DNA from: Amia ocellicauda
Lineage: Eukaryota > Chordata > Actinopteri > Amiiformes > Amiidae
Direction: 5' to 3'
Length of the DNA stretch: 64,000 nucleotides
Assembly (NCBI RefSeq): GCF_036373705.1
Contig: NC_089851.1
Span: 54,693,940 to 54,757,939 of the forward strand
The position numbers were made by a program, and so were the translations under genes. How positions within the stretch are numbered: the first letter of the stretch is position 1; every line of letters begins with the position of its first letter. This document shows, piece by piece, positions 11,401-22,980 of the stretch. The notes under the pieces are model-generated. The model was not told where the DNA came from, did no database searches, and worked only from the letters and a program-made list of their open reading frames with translations.

Positions 11401-11900
11401 GTCAATGCTTTTGTAAGGACCTGCAGGCACAGCTAGATTGATGTGCTGTTCTATAATTTCTCCTAGTATAGAAAAATAAGTTCAAAGTGTAATAATTGGG
11501 GGTTTTCAGGAAATCTCCATCAGCTACCTAGATTGCTGTCAAAGAGACTGGAGTAGGCACAGCCGCCACAAGATTCTCAGGTACATAGAGAGCCCAGAGA
11601 CCGAGACTGAAGCCCCATTTACAGTGTCTGCTGCTACTTCACTGAAAGGCATTAGTGTCGAGGCACAGTTGGACTTTGTTTTTGGAAGCACAGTAAAGTC
11701 TAACACAGTGAAGTGTTAAGGATTTCTCTCTAACCCACTGTTGTTCTCTTTTGTTGTCAGGGAGAACTACCTGATTGCCTGCTCCTGTCCCAAGTGTCTC
11801 TCCCAGGCTGGATGTGACCTCTGAGGAAGAGGAGGAGGAAGGCAAAGGGGAGGGCGAGACGGAGGGTGACGACCTGGAGGATGAGATGACAGACGTGTGA
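8418..11900 (+). pseudogene. smyd5: smyd5 relic, five exons recognised, gene broken
   Basis: SMYD5 is a SET-domain protein methyltransferase. Recognised exons are 8418-8526 (SQFC...TANEEDE region), 9916-9978 (GQLTLLWNQF..), 11223-11317 ([19 protein letters not shown], the SET substrate/AdoMet region), 11510-11580 ([13 protein letters not shown], with post-[13 protein letters not shown]) and 11761-11900 (ENYLIACSCPKC plus a Glu-rich tail ending DEMTDV). All have AG/GT borders where expected. Two faults are visible. Between 9978 and 11223 about 75-80 residues of the normal protein are missing. In the last exon, near 11810, one extra or two missing bases put a TGA at 11822-11824, while the acidic tail stays open in another frame to 11900. 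N-terminal exons were not found in the window. Introns are retained, so this is not a processed copy; I infer a decayed paralog, or a locus with assembly errors. Confidence 0.85.
8905..9387. repeat. Possible non-autonomous repeat in smyd5 intron
   Basis: The segment opens TGTCACGGTCTCCCC and closes GAGGACGTCACAG, giving short imperfect inverted ends. It has the pyrimidine-rich, CCTGTTTCC-type text common to dispersed repeats in fish genomes. No transposase is present. Assignment is by resemblance only. Confidence 0.35.
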
Positions 11901-12066
11901 CGGGCTGGTCGGCACACCAGCGCACACCACTGAAACGGCACCGAGTTGATGTTAGAACAGTGGAGGACAGCAGTGCCGGCAGTGGGTCGGCTCTTCGCAT
12001 CCACAGAGCACACACGGGCTCGCTCCACCTGCCTCATCCCTGACTGTCCTCTACAGCCTCTCACCG

Positions 12067-12072
12067 AATAAA
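12067..12072 (+). promoter_or_regulatory. smyd5 polyadenylation signal
   Basis: An AATAAA hexamer lies 167 bp after the end of the acidic-tail reading frame at 11900, as expected for the 3' end of the smyd5 transcript. Confidence 0.6.
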
Positions 12073-13154
12073 ACATTCATTAAAACTAGAACACATTTCA
12101 CATCAGATTTTTTTTTTAACTGTCGAATTTCTGTCCCTGTTATGTTTCTGCATATGAGATTCCAAAGAAAGAAGACCACTTTTTAAACGGATTTAAAATA
12201 AATAACACTCATTCATGGCATTTATTATTATTATTATTATTATTGTATTAACTTTCCACTCCTGGTGCTTTCAGGAAGTGTTCTTCAGTGGGCATGACAC
12301 AAGTTAGAAATGATGCATTTCTCAAAAATGTTTGTCTACCTACCTTTGACTTCAGTTACAACTTGAATGCATGACATGAAAATTTATCCTGCAAGTTGTA
12401 TGCCAATAGTTTTTTTTATTATGTTTTCTTTATAGATTCTAGGTAAGTCAAGTGCTCTTGTCCCAAACAAAGTCCAGTCTATTAACATCTTATCAAGACT
12501 TACTTGCAGAGCATTTTCTATTAGACTGCTATTGTGTAAGCTAACCAGAATAATTCCTAAACTCCCTGTTACATTTCAGTCCAGTACTATATGCAGATTG
12601 TTTAACAAATGTCTTGGCACTGTGTTCAACTTAATGACTATTAGATCTGTCTATCATTTCAATAGTTACAGGCAATAACTAAATAGCTGTTACTTTAAGA
12701 GACTGGGACCATTCACAGTGTAAATATGCCAGCTGTTCATAGGACTGCCTGCAGTATCTATCATTGCCAGTAACTCTTGACATAAAACAATTACTGTTTT
12801 ACAAGTTGCATCCTCACAAGCTGAGAGTTATGTAGTGCAGCAGTATGAATAGCACAGATGTCATATTTACTGGGGATATGAAGGCAGCTTTGTTTTCACG
12901 ACACTAGGTGGCATTGCTGTAAAAGAGCGATCGACTTGCAGAGCTTCCGTAGTGTTCTTAGTTTTTTTTTAATTTAACTCCAAAGATCAGTAACAGTATG
13001 GAAATGCACATATGGTATATTTATACTTTTAAGACAGATCAATAACCCTTCCTAAAGGAGAATGACTGTTCACTCTCCCCTTTCCCAGAGAGATCTACCA
13101 CTTTCTAAACACAAGGAATGGCCTGTAATATTTACTCTTACTGCTTAATATATA
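12073..13154. other. Intergenic, no gene seen
   Basis: AT-rich sequence with a short ATT microsatellite near 12222-12244. No coding signal was found. Confidence 0.6.
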
Positions 13155-13156
13155 TA

Positions 13157-14377
13157 CACTCACGTAAAGGATTATTAGGAACACCTGTTCAATTTCTCAT
13201 TAATGCAATTATCTAACCAACCAATCACATGGCAGTTGCTTCAATGCATTTAGGGGTGTGGTCCTGGTCAAGACAATCTCCTGAACTCCAAACTGAATGT
13301 CTGAATGGGAAAGAAAGGTGATTTAAGCAATTTTGAGCGTGGCATGGTTGTTGGTGCCAGACAGGCTGGTCTGAGTATTTCACAATCTGCTCAGTTACTG
13401 GGATTTTCATGCACAACCATTTCTAGGGTTTACAAAGAATGGTGTGAAAAGGGAAAAACATCCAGTATGCGGCAGTCCTGTGGGTGAAAGTGCCTTGTTG
13501 ATGCTAGAGGTCAGAGGAGAATGGGCCGACTGATTCAAGCTGATAGAAGAGCAACTTTGACTGAAATAACCACTCATTACAACCGAGGTATGCAGCAAAG
13601 CATCTGTGAAGCCACAACACGTACAACCTTGAGGCGGATGGGCTACAACAGCAGAAGATCCCACCGGGTACCACTCATCTCCACTACAAATAGGAGAAAG
13701 AGGCTACAATTTGCACAAGCTCACCAAAATTGGACAGTTGAAGACTGGAAAAATGTTGCCTGGTCTGATGAGTCTCGATTTCTGTTGAGACATTCAGATG
13801 GTAGAGTCAGAATTTGGCGTAAACAGAATGAGAACATGGATCCATCATGCCTTGTTACCACTGTGCAGGCTGGTGGTGGTGGTGTAATGGTGTGGGGGAT
13901 GTTTTCTTGGCACACTTTAGGCCCCTTAGTGCCAATTGGGCATCGTTTAAATGCCACGGCCTACCTGAGCATTGTTTCTGACCATGTCCATCCCTTTATG
14001 ACCACCATGTACCCATCCTCTGATGGCTACTTCCAGCAGGATAATGCACCATGTCACAAAGGTCGAATCATTTCAAATTGGTTTCTTGAACATGACAATG
14101 AGTTCACTGTACTAAACTGGCCCCCACAGTCACCAGATCTCAACCCAATAGAGCATCTTTGGGATGTGGTGGAACGGGAGCTTCGTGCCCTGGATGTGCA
14201 TCCCACAAATCTGCATCAACTGCAAGATGCTATCCTATCAATATGGGCCAACATTTCTAAAGAATGCTTTCAGCACCTTGTTGAATCAATGCCACGTAGA
14301 ATTAAGGCAGTTCTGAAGGCGAAAGGGGGTCAAACACAGTATTAGTATGGTGTTCCTAATAATCCTTTAGGTGAGTG
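13157..14377 (+). mobile_element. Tc1/mariner transposon, copy 2
   Basis: Same subfamily as 5638-6859, with matching 29-bp inverted ends except that the left end reads CACTCACG. It is flanked by TA at 13155-13156 and 14378-14379. Length is 1,221 bp, one base less than copy 1 because copy 1 has an extra C in its transposase gene. Confidence 0.97.
13305..14345 (+). pseudogene. Tc1 transposase, nonsense codon
   Basis: The same transposase as copy 1, here with the complete catalytic region: first Asp in AWSDESRF, second Asp in YFQQDNAPCH, and Glu in DLNPIEHLWD, 34 residues after the second Asp. A CGA-to-TGA change at 13485-13487, a CpG-type transition, stops translation after 60 residues within the DNA-binding region. 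The remaining frame is open from 13521 to the normal end. Inactive by a lesion different from that in copy 1. Confidence 0.95.
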
Positions 14378-14379
14378 TA

Positions 14380-16591
14380 TATACACACTTTTTTTCTTAT
14401 TAAGATGCCAGCTACCATTTTCCTAAATGGGATGTATAATCAAAGACCTATAACCAGACAGGTCATTCAAATACCCTTCATTCTTCCTCAGAGTGCATGC
14501 ATGTCATTCAACCCAAATCAGAAACATCCATTCCTCGTAGGATAACGGTAGTTTGTGATCCTCGCGTGGCAGTCCTCGCTTCGTATGTTGGGAATGTTTC
14601 CACTCGCATGCAGACACAAGTGCGGAGTTAAATAAGTACACCATACTGTTTCGCACTTGCAAAATTAGTGTTCCCCTGTAATTAGATTGCATGGTGGATA
14701 GTGAGTACCAGTATTTTTAAGCCTGAATTAATAAGTTCTAAACAGGTAATATTTTGACAGTGATTCTAGGTGTTACACAGTTAAAGATTTAAAAACTACC
14801 AGGCTGACTCTCCTGACAGTTTGTCCTGTTATGTATGTGTGGAATATGGTAAGGATATGAAATCTAATTATCACAAACTTATGGTCCTATCACACATAGA
14901 TTCAACTGGATGTGTTTTGCTTGTAATGTTTGACTAATGGTGGGTTCTCTGGGGAACCCAGACTTGTGGCTGCGTTGTAGTTGTGCATGTCTGATAGGTA
15001 CAAGATACAGAGTGTTTTCAGCTCTTTGGTCTTAAAATGTCCTGTAAAATAGCCACTTTGGTACCACAATCCTCTGTGGAGTCTTGATCTGAATCTTGAG
15101 GGAAATTCAGTCACCCGAATCCTTAATCCAAGTTTTAAAAGACTTTATTGATTAATAAACTATCATGAGGTTGTGCGTTTTCATATTACATACAGGTTAG
15201 CATGGGAAATGTTCCAAGTGATTCTTTTGTAAATCAGTTAGGTTCCAAAATGTTTGAGCAATAGCCCACTAATGTCATTTGGTAATCTCCAATAAAATAT
15301 CACTGGATTAAGTTGTCTGAGGCCTGTCTTTCTGTTTCCCTCTGACCAATCACTCACTCACTCGCTCGCTGAAGACCTGGCTTAACCAACGGCAGAGTGT
15401 CTGGAGATAAATCCTGATGGAGAACGCTAGAATATCATTTAGTTGTCACCAGGGGCAGATAGACAGATGTCCCTCCCCAACAGGCACTCAAGTTATAGCT
15501 TTTCTATAGTGAGAAAAACAAAGCAAAATTACTTTTCAGACTTGTGCTGGTATGTAGCCTATAGTATTGATTTTGTTTGTAGCTCTTAAACATATGCACA
15601 TAACTATAAGGCACCTCGACAGACTGATAATGACACGCATCACTTCAATCCTTCAGTATTCCTCCCAGCAATAAACAAAGACAATATATATTGAATGGAT
15701 ATTCAAGAACTTAAATCCATCTTAAACTATTACGTAAACACCTCCAGTCCAGGAAAATGTATTTCTTCCCATTCTATAGGGCAGGATCGCAACCTTCAAT
15801 TTAAGAAGAGCAGTATCTGTATAGATAGGATTTGAAGCACATAACAGACACACACGTACAGATGCATAAATACAGATCTGTGTAAGTACATATGTATGTG
15901 TTATATTTCCGTTTCTACAGAAAACAAACATCTGAAGAGTTAAACATACTTTCAGGGAAGAGAAGATCTCAATTCCTCAATCTTATGCCAGCAAGACTGA
16001 AGAGACACTCATTAATACTTATATGTTATATGGGCTATTCAGTTGATTTATGAACAATAAGCTATTCTGGATTCATATTAATTTGGGGCTCTTAGTGGTC
16101 ATCTTTTATCTGATCAACAACATATGTTGAATAGAATATCTTCCAAATTCATTGGAAGTAAAAGAAAAAATGAAGTATAGTTCCTGTGGTATGCTCTAAG
16201 AATTGATGTCAATTTGTGACCAGTATTTAGAGGAGGTACGCACGCCCAAGGGCTCTCTGGCCCGCAGAGAGTTGACGGTTGGCCCAAAAGTGAATCTGGG
16301 TTAAACTGGCACAACAGTAAAATGTCCATATTGGGCACCCTGTTGGCCTGGGACAGCCAGAGTTCACTTTACGCCACCACCATGGCCACCAATGAGCCGA
16401 AGCACGGGAGCTCGACCACAAGGTCTGTTGTGAGATGGTCCAGGAGGGTGTGGGTCACAAGGTGGGCGCAAAAATGCCAGGAGGGAGGGTCCTCAGGATG
16501 TGCATGATGTGTGCTTTATAGCTCACAGATCTGGAGAGGAGTATCCACAATTGTGATTTGCAAAACAGAGATTGAGTTACTGTATGTCACA
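14380..16591. other. Intergenic, no gene seen
   Basis: No domain, tRNA or repeat was recognised. A GC-richer stretch at 16230-16500 has short overlapping frames on both strands without recognisable protein. Confidence 0.5.
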
Positions 16592-16595
16592 GTAG
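16592..16595. repeat. Left target-site duplication of the retrovirus (GTAG)
   Basis: GTAG directly precedes the left LTR and is repeated exactly at 37586-37589 after the right LTR. Four base pairs is a normal retroviral duplication size. Confidence 0.9.
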
Positions 16596-16994
16596 TGTGG
16601 AAGAACAATCATCTTCAATCAGGTTGGAACGTTAGTTGCAATGCCTTTAATACACGCAGCGTGGAGAGGAACAGTGAATCAAGAAGATCCCAAAGTCGCT
16701 CTGCCTTCATTTTAACAGTCAGAGCTTTTATACACAAACATCAAAGAGCTGGTTAAAAAGTTAGCTAAGCAGAATATATATCATTATAGGACAGAGTTCA
16801 TAGGTCAACACATGGATTAGGGAGCAGGCACTTAAATCATACTGTTTGACATTGTCTCCAAGATTCTCACTGTAAATAACAAACAGAAATCAAGCTACCT
16901 TCTGGCCTGACCTTCTAGCTTGACCTTATCTTTCTTAAGTATACAAGAGAGATAAACAGGTATTAGAGAAAGAATTTCTAACTTTCCTTCCACA
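16596..16994 (-). repeat. 3' LTR of the retrovirus
   Basis: The plus-strand sequence runs TGTGGAAG...CTTCCACA, giving the expected TG...CA ends on the minus strand. It aligns end to end with 37156-37585 and lacks a 31-bp segment present there. Confidence 0.95.
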
Positions 16995-17007
16995 CTCCCC
17001 CCATTTT
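16995..17007 (-). other. Polypurine tract
   Basis: On the minus strand AAAATGGGGGGAG ends exactly at the first base of the 3' LTR. This is the position and composition of the primer for plus-strand DNA synthesis in retroviruses. Confidence 0.9.
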
Positions 17008-17067
17008 GTCCTATGATGAGACCCTGGAGTTGTAAACCTTAACCTCAGGGGGAATAGTGGACATCAT

Positions 17068-17997
17068 TCAGTGTAATAAGGTTATATTCATAAGATCCAT
17101 TATATCACTGTGTTCTTGCAGCATTTCCACATACATTATTTTAGCAGACTCCTTTATTTCAACAGGAGTATGGCTTTTCTGCATTTCTCTAGCAGTGCAA
17201 GCACAGCAACACTTGATCAGTCCAAAACAAATATAGAGAAGAATGAGTATGCCAAGGATAAAAAGCAGACTTTGGGCTATGATAGCACCAATACTTCCGA
17301 GGGAGCCACTTATCCAGCTCCCAAGAGACCACTCCGAGGTCTGGTGGATTTTAGTTACATCTTTACAAATGTGATCCGTAAGATCATGAATCTGTTCAGT
17401 AAACTTAGTAAAGGCAGATGCATTAACAGTATTGTAAATACTCATATCTATTCTATAATGTTTCCATATAGCACAGTTATCTTCCACAGTCAAGGGAACT
17501 GGGATCATGGGAATGCCTCCCTCAGTGTTATGGGGCACATGTGAACACACCCAGCACCTTGACAGATTCAAGTCTTTTGTAAACTGATAAGACAGTTGGA
17601 GGTAGGCGTTTCCTCTGGTCAGGTAGCTGTCTCGTCGCTGTCAAATCCTCAGTTGTATTTTATCAGTGTATATGTTAGTGTTTGTGGTGTCGATATGCAA
17701 AAGGGGAGAGGTTACTAGCACATCACCTGGTATTTGTGGACTCATGCGTCCTGCCGCTCCTTTTGGGCCACTGCTCTGGCCATGTGCCGTTAGCTGGAGG
17801 GTGATGCTGATGTCAGCTTCTTCTGGACGGGTTTCCTCAGTCAGTGATGATCCTGTCAACTTGGAGGTGAAGGCGCCCTTTTCCAAGGCTGCTATGGCGC
17901 AGATGATGGTCCCGCAGGCGATGAGGAAGAGGATCCAGGCGAAGGCAAGCATCCCTCTGTTCTCCACCAGGGTTGTGCTGATCACCTCGATTGGCAA
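17068..17997 (-). pseudogene. env: Retroviral envelope relic with internal deletion
   Basis: The envelope reads from 17997 down to 17068. The N-terminal frame (17997-17641) holds a hydrophobic leader (FAWILFLIACGTIICAIAA). After a stop near 17640 a second frame carries a surface-subunit motif, CWVC, within LSRCWVCSHVPH. It then runs into the membrane-proximal part of the transmembrane subunit: SWISGSLGSIG, a hydrophobic span of about 21 residues, a Cys-rich FGLIKCCCAC turn and a short tail. Most of the surface subunit and the fusion peptide and heptad region of the transmembrane subunit are absent. The 5' end overlaps the integrase end in another frame, as in many retroviruses. Non-functional. 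Confidence 0.85.
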
Positions 17998-19020
17998 GTT
18001 TGCAGTGGGAGGAGTGGATCCATGTCGTCTTTCCTTGGCACTTCACAGCTGTGTGGGTGGTCAGGAGCACCTGGTAGGGCCCTGTCCACCTGGGCTGTTG
18101 GGAGGACTTTCTCTTGTGTGCTTTAATATACACATAGTCACCTTGCACCTTGCACCTTGCAATCCTGCTGGGATGGTTCAGTCTGGGCGGCTTTCACCTG
18201 TGAATGGACAGCTTCGAATGCACGTGTTAGTCCCATACAAAAAGACAACATAGCATCATCCATCAAGTGAATGTCCCTTACAGACAATGGAGGAGTGATG
18301 GAGAGTCTCATAAGTCATCCCATAATAATCTCACACGGAGAAAGGCCCTGTTTTTTTCAATTTGCTGACGATCTCATTGTCATTAGGACTATAGGAAGGG
18401 CATCTGGACATTTGAGTCCTGTTTGTTTGCATATTTTAACCAGCTTATTCTTTAACATTCCATTTTGTTTCTCCACTGCTCCAGCTGACTGAGCCTGATG
18501 GGGCAGTGAAAATGTTGTTTACCTCGCAGGGCTTTGCATAGTTCCTGCACTATCGTCCCAGTGAAGTGAGTGTTCCTATCGCTGGAAATTTCCCTGGAAT
18601 GCGAAATCTACATATAACATCCCTTAACAGTATTTTTGCTACTGTTACTACTTCAGCCTTCCTATGGGATAGGCTTCAACCCATTTAGAACACCTATACA
18701 TTATTACAAGTATATATTCATATCCACAACATTTAAGCTTTTGAACACAATCTATTTGCATATTGCAGGATTATGAGCTTGATAAATGTGGCAAGTTCTA
18801 CAATATTGCTAAGCTGTTACTATAAAACCTGGGGCAAACCAATTTAAAAGACTGATGCACACATCCCCCCTTTGCCTGTGTGGCCAACACCATGCGCCAG
18901 ATGGGCAAACCAGGGAAAGAGTGCCTGTGAGGCAACCAATGAATTAGTAAATGTTTGAGCTCTCTTATGGAAGGTGCAGTGGCCAGTTGCAATTTCCTGG
19001 AGCTTTTACAGTGCATCTCA
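17837..19020 (-). pseudogene. pol: Retroviral integrase relic (pol 3' end)
   Basis: Pieces of integrase appear in the right order on the minus strand in several frames. About 18740-19000 holds the zinc-binding HHCC region, with HGVGHTGKGGM and a degenerate cysteine part. About 18300-18700 holds the catalytic core: KWVEAYPIG, SDRNTHFTGT carrying the second Asp, GAVEKQNGMLKNKL carrying the Glu, and SPCEIIMG. At 17990-18148 is the C-terminal domain with PRWTGPYQVLLTT and WIHSSHCKL. The first core Asp appears lost (ILVIMYRCSKW). Many stops and shifts. Upstream pol was not found. Confidence 0.85.
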
Positions 19021-21373
19021 AATTATATTTCATCCAGCCCCAGGTCATAAAAGTCAAACCCTAGTTACTACCTACGTAACACATACATTTTGTTCCTACT
19101 AAGAGAATACAAAAGTCAGCAAAACATTATTTTTTACAAATTCAGTTTGAAAACTGTATTGTACATATATTTGTTGCGTTTTGATTTATAAACATTGTAC
19201 ATTGTACAAATCTTAAGAGAGGCAATGGACTGATTCTGACTTCATGGCTTTCATTCTATTCATTTGAATAATGTGACATCTCCACTAATAGTACATTATA
19301 AATTAAAATATCAATACAAGAATATATGCTACTGCGGACATCATCTGAGCCGTTTCACAATATATTGTAGATTCCTATAATCTGGAAAACCTTTAATTTC
19401 AGTATTTGAACTTATTTCAGTCAACCATCACTTCAGCGTTGTGGACCTCAACATCGGTCTGTTCAAGATGCCGTAAGGCTGTCTTTAAAGCCGGGCCCTC
19501 GGCCTACTGTGTCTCAATGAGAAAACCAGTGTCTTCTCCATATGCACCTCTGCCACTATGGGTCAAACATCGGTTCCTTCAGGACACGATTCATAATCTG
19601 CCATGTGGAATAAATCAGTCATCTGAAGACACAATGTGTGGGTCACACAACATCAGAGATCCTCCTTATAAAAGGCATCTCTATCACATTAGTTGACATT
19701 CGCACAATCTGTAAGGTTTCTAGTAAAGGGACAATTCAAAATAATAATAATCTTGATTCCAATTGATCTCATTTATCAAATTATTTACGTACAGCACTCA
19801 GCTGTCGTCAGCAGCATCATATCTCCTGTGTTTACTGAATCAGCTTTACTTCCTAGTGTAGATACTCTTTTGTGTGGAGTTGTCAAAACAATGTGCTTAT
19901 TTTTGTCCTTTTATCTAACTTAAATACCTGAGACCATTACAATAATTATTACAGCAGTTCCTTCAACACCATAGTTAATAGTAGTTGTGTAAATGATGGC
20001 AGTTATTACTCTTTGTTTCTCAATACCTTTTTCCCAATAAACCATAATTTAAAATTATGTACATAGTTTAATTAGGAACAACTCCTATTATTCCTATTTT
20101 CATTATTATTCGTTTTATGCGGTTGTCATCTAGTATGTGACGTATTCGTCTGTATCAACATCAATATTATTATCATTATTAATACAAGCAGTGTAAATTA
20201 CCAGTCATTACACTCTTCCTCTGTTTGTAGTAAGTTATGAACCCTTACACGTACTTACAGTCTCTGCCTTCTCTCTCTCTCTCTCTCTCTCTCTCACAGT
20301 CATCTCAGGCTGCTTGTCTGCTCAGGCGAACAGGGGGAGCAGTGTCATGGCACTTGCCCCCTGCCCCCCTCTTCCTAATTGATAGGGTATTTCTGTTTGT
20401 GAAAGGACAAACAGTTTTATAACTTGCCATGACTATGTTTCATTAAATTAGTTATGTTACATCTTTTAATCTTTGGAAAATAAGCTTTTTCATTGATCTC
20501 AATAATGATGTCCAGGTACTTCAGGAAAACACATTTTCAAAAAATGTGTCCAGTCAATTATTTCCCCAACTAAGAACCTGCGTGGGCACTAAGACTGTCC
20601 GCCTGCACGGCTCATGTCTTTATTGTGTCAGCTTTCTCCTATTGAAGTCCAGTCTACACCGATACAGGTTCAGAAGAACTGTTCCCGAACCAGATTGAAC
20701 TGATCAATAGTTAATTTCTTACCTACACATTGTATTTGGGATCTATTTCTAGGGATTTAAAAACTCTTCATTGTGGAACTCATAGCTACCAAATTACCAC
20801 GTCTTTAATTTCCTGGAGTATCTGGTTATCTATTTATCAATATCTAAGAAACCTTCACCGAATGTTTGCGGTTGCCTCGGATTCCCATTTCTAAATTTGG
20901 CTCTAATTCCATTTCTAACATGTTAGTTTAAACTTCTGTATTCGTAAGACCTATTTAAATAAATTAATTTTGTATTATTATTTCTGTTTGCAATAGCATT
21001 CTGTGTACAGTTAAATGCTTACTTTTCTTGTAGGTCTGTTATTACAACATATTTAACTGGTGTTTTTTAGCTATCATTCTGTAACTATTTGTGACTTATG
21101 ACTCTCAGTCATATTCTGGACTATACAGTAAATGAAAATGACATGACATACGGACATTTACCTTGCGCAAACTGTAAACGTACAAACATACAAAGAGATA
21201 TATATTAATTTATATCCAAAGTAATGTTTTGTTGTTTTTAATTCTCTTCGGGGCATTCGACTTAGGTTAGATTGAATTATGGCTTTTGTCTTTTCTTTCT
21301 TTTCTCTAACAAATGTTTTAAGATAGCTAGCTTTGGTTTCTCATTTCTTAATGTACATTAATCATTCCACATC
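19021..21373. other. Retrovirus interior, content unassigned
   Basis: About 2.35 kb lies between the integrase relic and the left end of the Polinton. It should hold upstream pol or gag, but I recognise neither. It is AT-rich with a TC microsatellite at about 20270-20298. It may be heavily decayed retroviral sequence or another insertion. Confidence 0.5.
21368..21373. repeat. Candidate left target site of the Polinton, imperfect
   Basis: CACATC precedes the left inverted repeat and TACATA (36217-36222) follows the right one. They share only ACAT, so this would be a degenerate 6-bp duplication or no duplication at all. Confidence 0.35.
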
Positions 21374-21995
21374 AGTAGAATGGGGGGCGCCATAGGCATT
21401 TCCAGATATTTTATGGCATGTTACGTCACTTGTTTATTATACCTACGTCATATCCGGACGGAAGTGTACACCCATAGCGCCCTAACCACCCACGATGACC
21501 CTGATGACCCCGATGACCTCCCTTATCCAACTGTCCTTCTCTCGCCCCTAGCCCCCCTCCCTCCACCCACACTGCTTAGTTCTGCTGGCCTTTGTTCTTG
21601 CCGGAGAGTGTGAATGTTCAGAGTGTGAATGTTTCAGGTCCTGGGGGTTTGTGACCCCCCCCCCCCCCCCCCTATTAAGTTAGAATAGCTCCATTGTTTC
21701 AGTAATAGTTATCTATCTATCTATCTCTCTCTCTCTTTATCTTGTAGTGAATTCATTCTTTTTTTAGTTAAACACCTTCTAGTAAAGGCCTTCTAACTGT
21801 CTTAAAAGTTCATAAGATTTAAACTTAAGATATTGTTCAATTTCTTAACAGTCCCTTATCCTGGCTTACAAATGTTACGATATACCACATTATTTTCTTA
21901 CATTCTTAATCTTTAGAACGCCTTAAATTACTCTAGCCTTCTAGGTAAAGTGCTTAGGGGGAAAGTTTTTTAAAATTTATTTTAGCTCTCTCTCG

Positions 21996-22034
<39 letters not shown>

Positions 22035-22073
22035 GAAACGCATAACGTGAAGTCTGAGATTAAAATGAATGCT
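21374..22073 (+). repeat. Left terminal inverted repeat of the Polinton
   Basis: About 700 bp matching the reverse complement of 35547-36216. It begins AGTAGAATGG and its inner end is GATTAAAATGAATGCT. It includes a C15 or longer run at about 21655-21671 and TC/TCTA microsatellites. Over the first 280 bp I count about 10 substitutions and one 9-10-bp indel between the arms. Confidence 0.95.
21421..21466 (+). promoter_or_regulatory. CRE-like and ETS-like sites in left TIR
   Basis: TTACGTCA (21421-21428) and TACGTCAT (21444-21451) are CREB/ATF-type half-palindromes, and CGGAAGTG (21459-21466) is an ETS-type site. All three are kept in the right TIR at 36124-36169. They lie about 50-90 bp from the element end and face inward, consistent with promoter elements. 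Function is inferred. Confidence 0.5.
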
Positions 22074-22188
22074 CAGGGTTTTGGTGGTGGGTACGGAGCC
22101 GCAGGGGCCACTCTCTTCTAAGAGGGCGGGTTATCGTGACGTAGTGAAGAGACGGTATACATCACCCCCCGATCAATGTTTAAAGACA

Positions 22189-22941
22189 ATGTCTTACCCG
22201 AAAGCTATGGATGTCGACAGGCTCTACACCCCTCTCCAATCCCGGGATCTACCTTGGTTCTATTCACCCGATTTTGTATACATGCCTGAAACCTCTGACT
22301 GCGGCCAACCTCCGGGACCTCAACACCCGATTCCGCAAGACAAAACAGGACGCTTTGCGATAGACATCGAAGCTAGTCTCTGGGATGTACAGGCTCAGGA
22401 GGTCCTGAACGGTTCTGCGTTTGCTGCACTGTCTATCGCGGACTCGTCTCAGGAAGGGGGCATTCCAGCGGCTGTAGAAACAACCCACAGCCAACCAAGC
22501 GACCCAATGAGCAGCGAACCGCCTCAGGGGCATGATGAAGACGATGGCTTTATGCCCGGTGTGCGGGTCGATGTAAGCAGAATTGTTAAAAGCACCCTGG
22601 TATATATTCTGCCGGTTCTCATCGACCAAACCCTGAAATCAGTCTGTCAGGGTTGTGAAGTGAATCACCCCAGCCAGTTGAGGCACAGCTGTCTGTTTGA
22701 CCCAGATGCCTATTATTTCCGATACTATTTCGATGTGATTTACAGAAGACTGAACAAACCATGGCTGAAGCTGGCGCTAATCAAGGCGATATCTTACTCC
22801 CACCTGCGGGCCTCTTCCGGGCAAGTCCAGAAAATCATAGATGAGATTTTGCTGGAGTTGAAAAATGAGAAGTATATAAATGAGAAACTGAGCTGTTCAA
22901 TGACCTGGATGAGCCGAGTAGAAAAACCGCCAGGAAGCTAA
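22189..22941 (+). pseudogene. Polinton left-end gene A, unrecognised, frameshifted
   Basis: The frame is open from 22069, but that first Met lies in the terminal repeat, so I place the likely start at the Met of MSYPKAMDVDRLYTPL (22189). The middle is acidic and Ser/Pro-rich. The C-terminal half looks globular (PDAYYFRYYFDVIYRRLNKP and KAISYSHLRASSGQVQKII). Near 22890 the frame shifts. A protein-like continuation (ELFNDLDEPSRKTARKLKEY) runs in another frame to a TAG at 23037-23039, overlapping the start of gene B. No family was recognised. Position, directly behind the TIR, suggests an early or accessory gene. Confidence 0.6.
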
Positions 22942-22980
22942 AAGAGTATTTCTTCCATAAAGAACTGAGGGACCTGGAAG

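Noticed and set aside
17666-18253. 195-residue plus-strand frame
   Set aside because: It is antisense to the env leader and integrase C-terminal domain, which are clearly retroviral on the minus strand.
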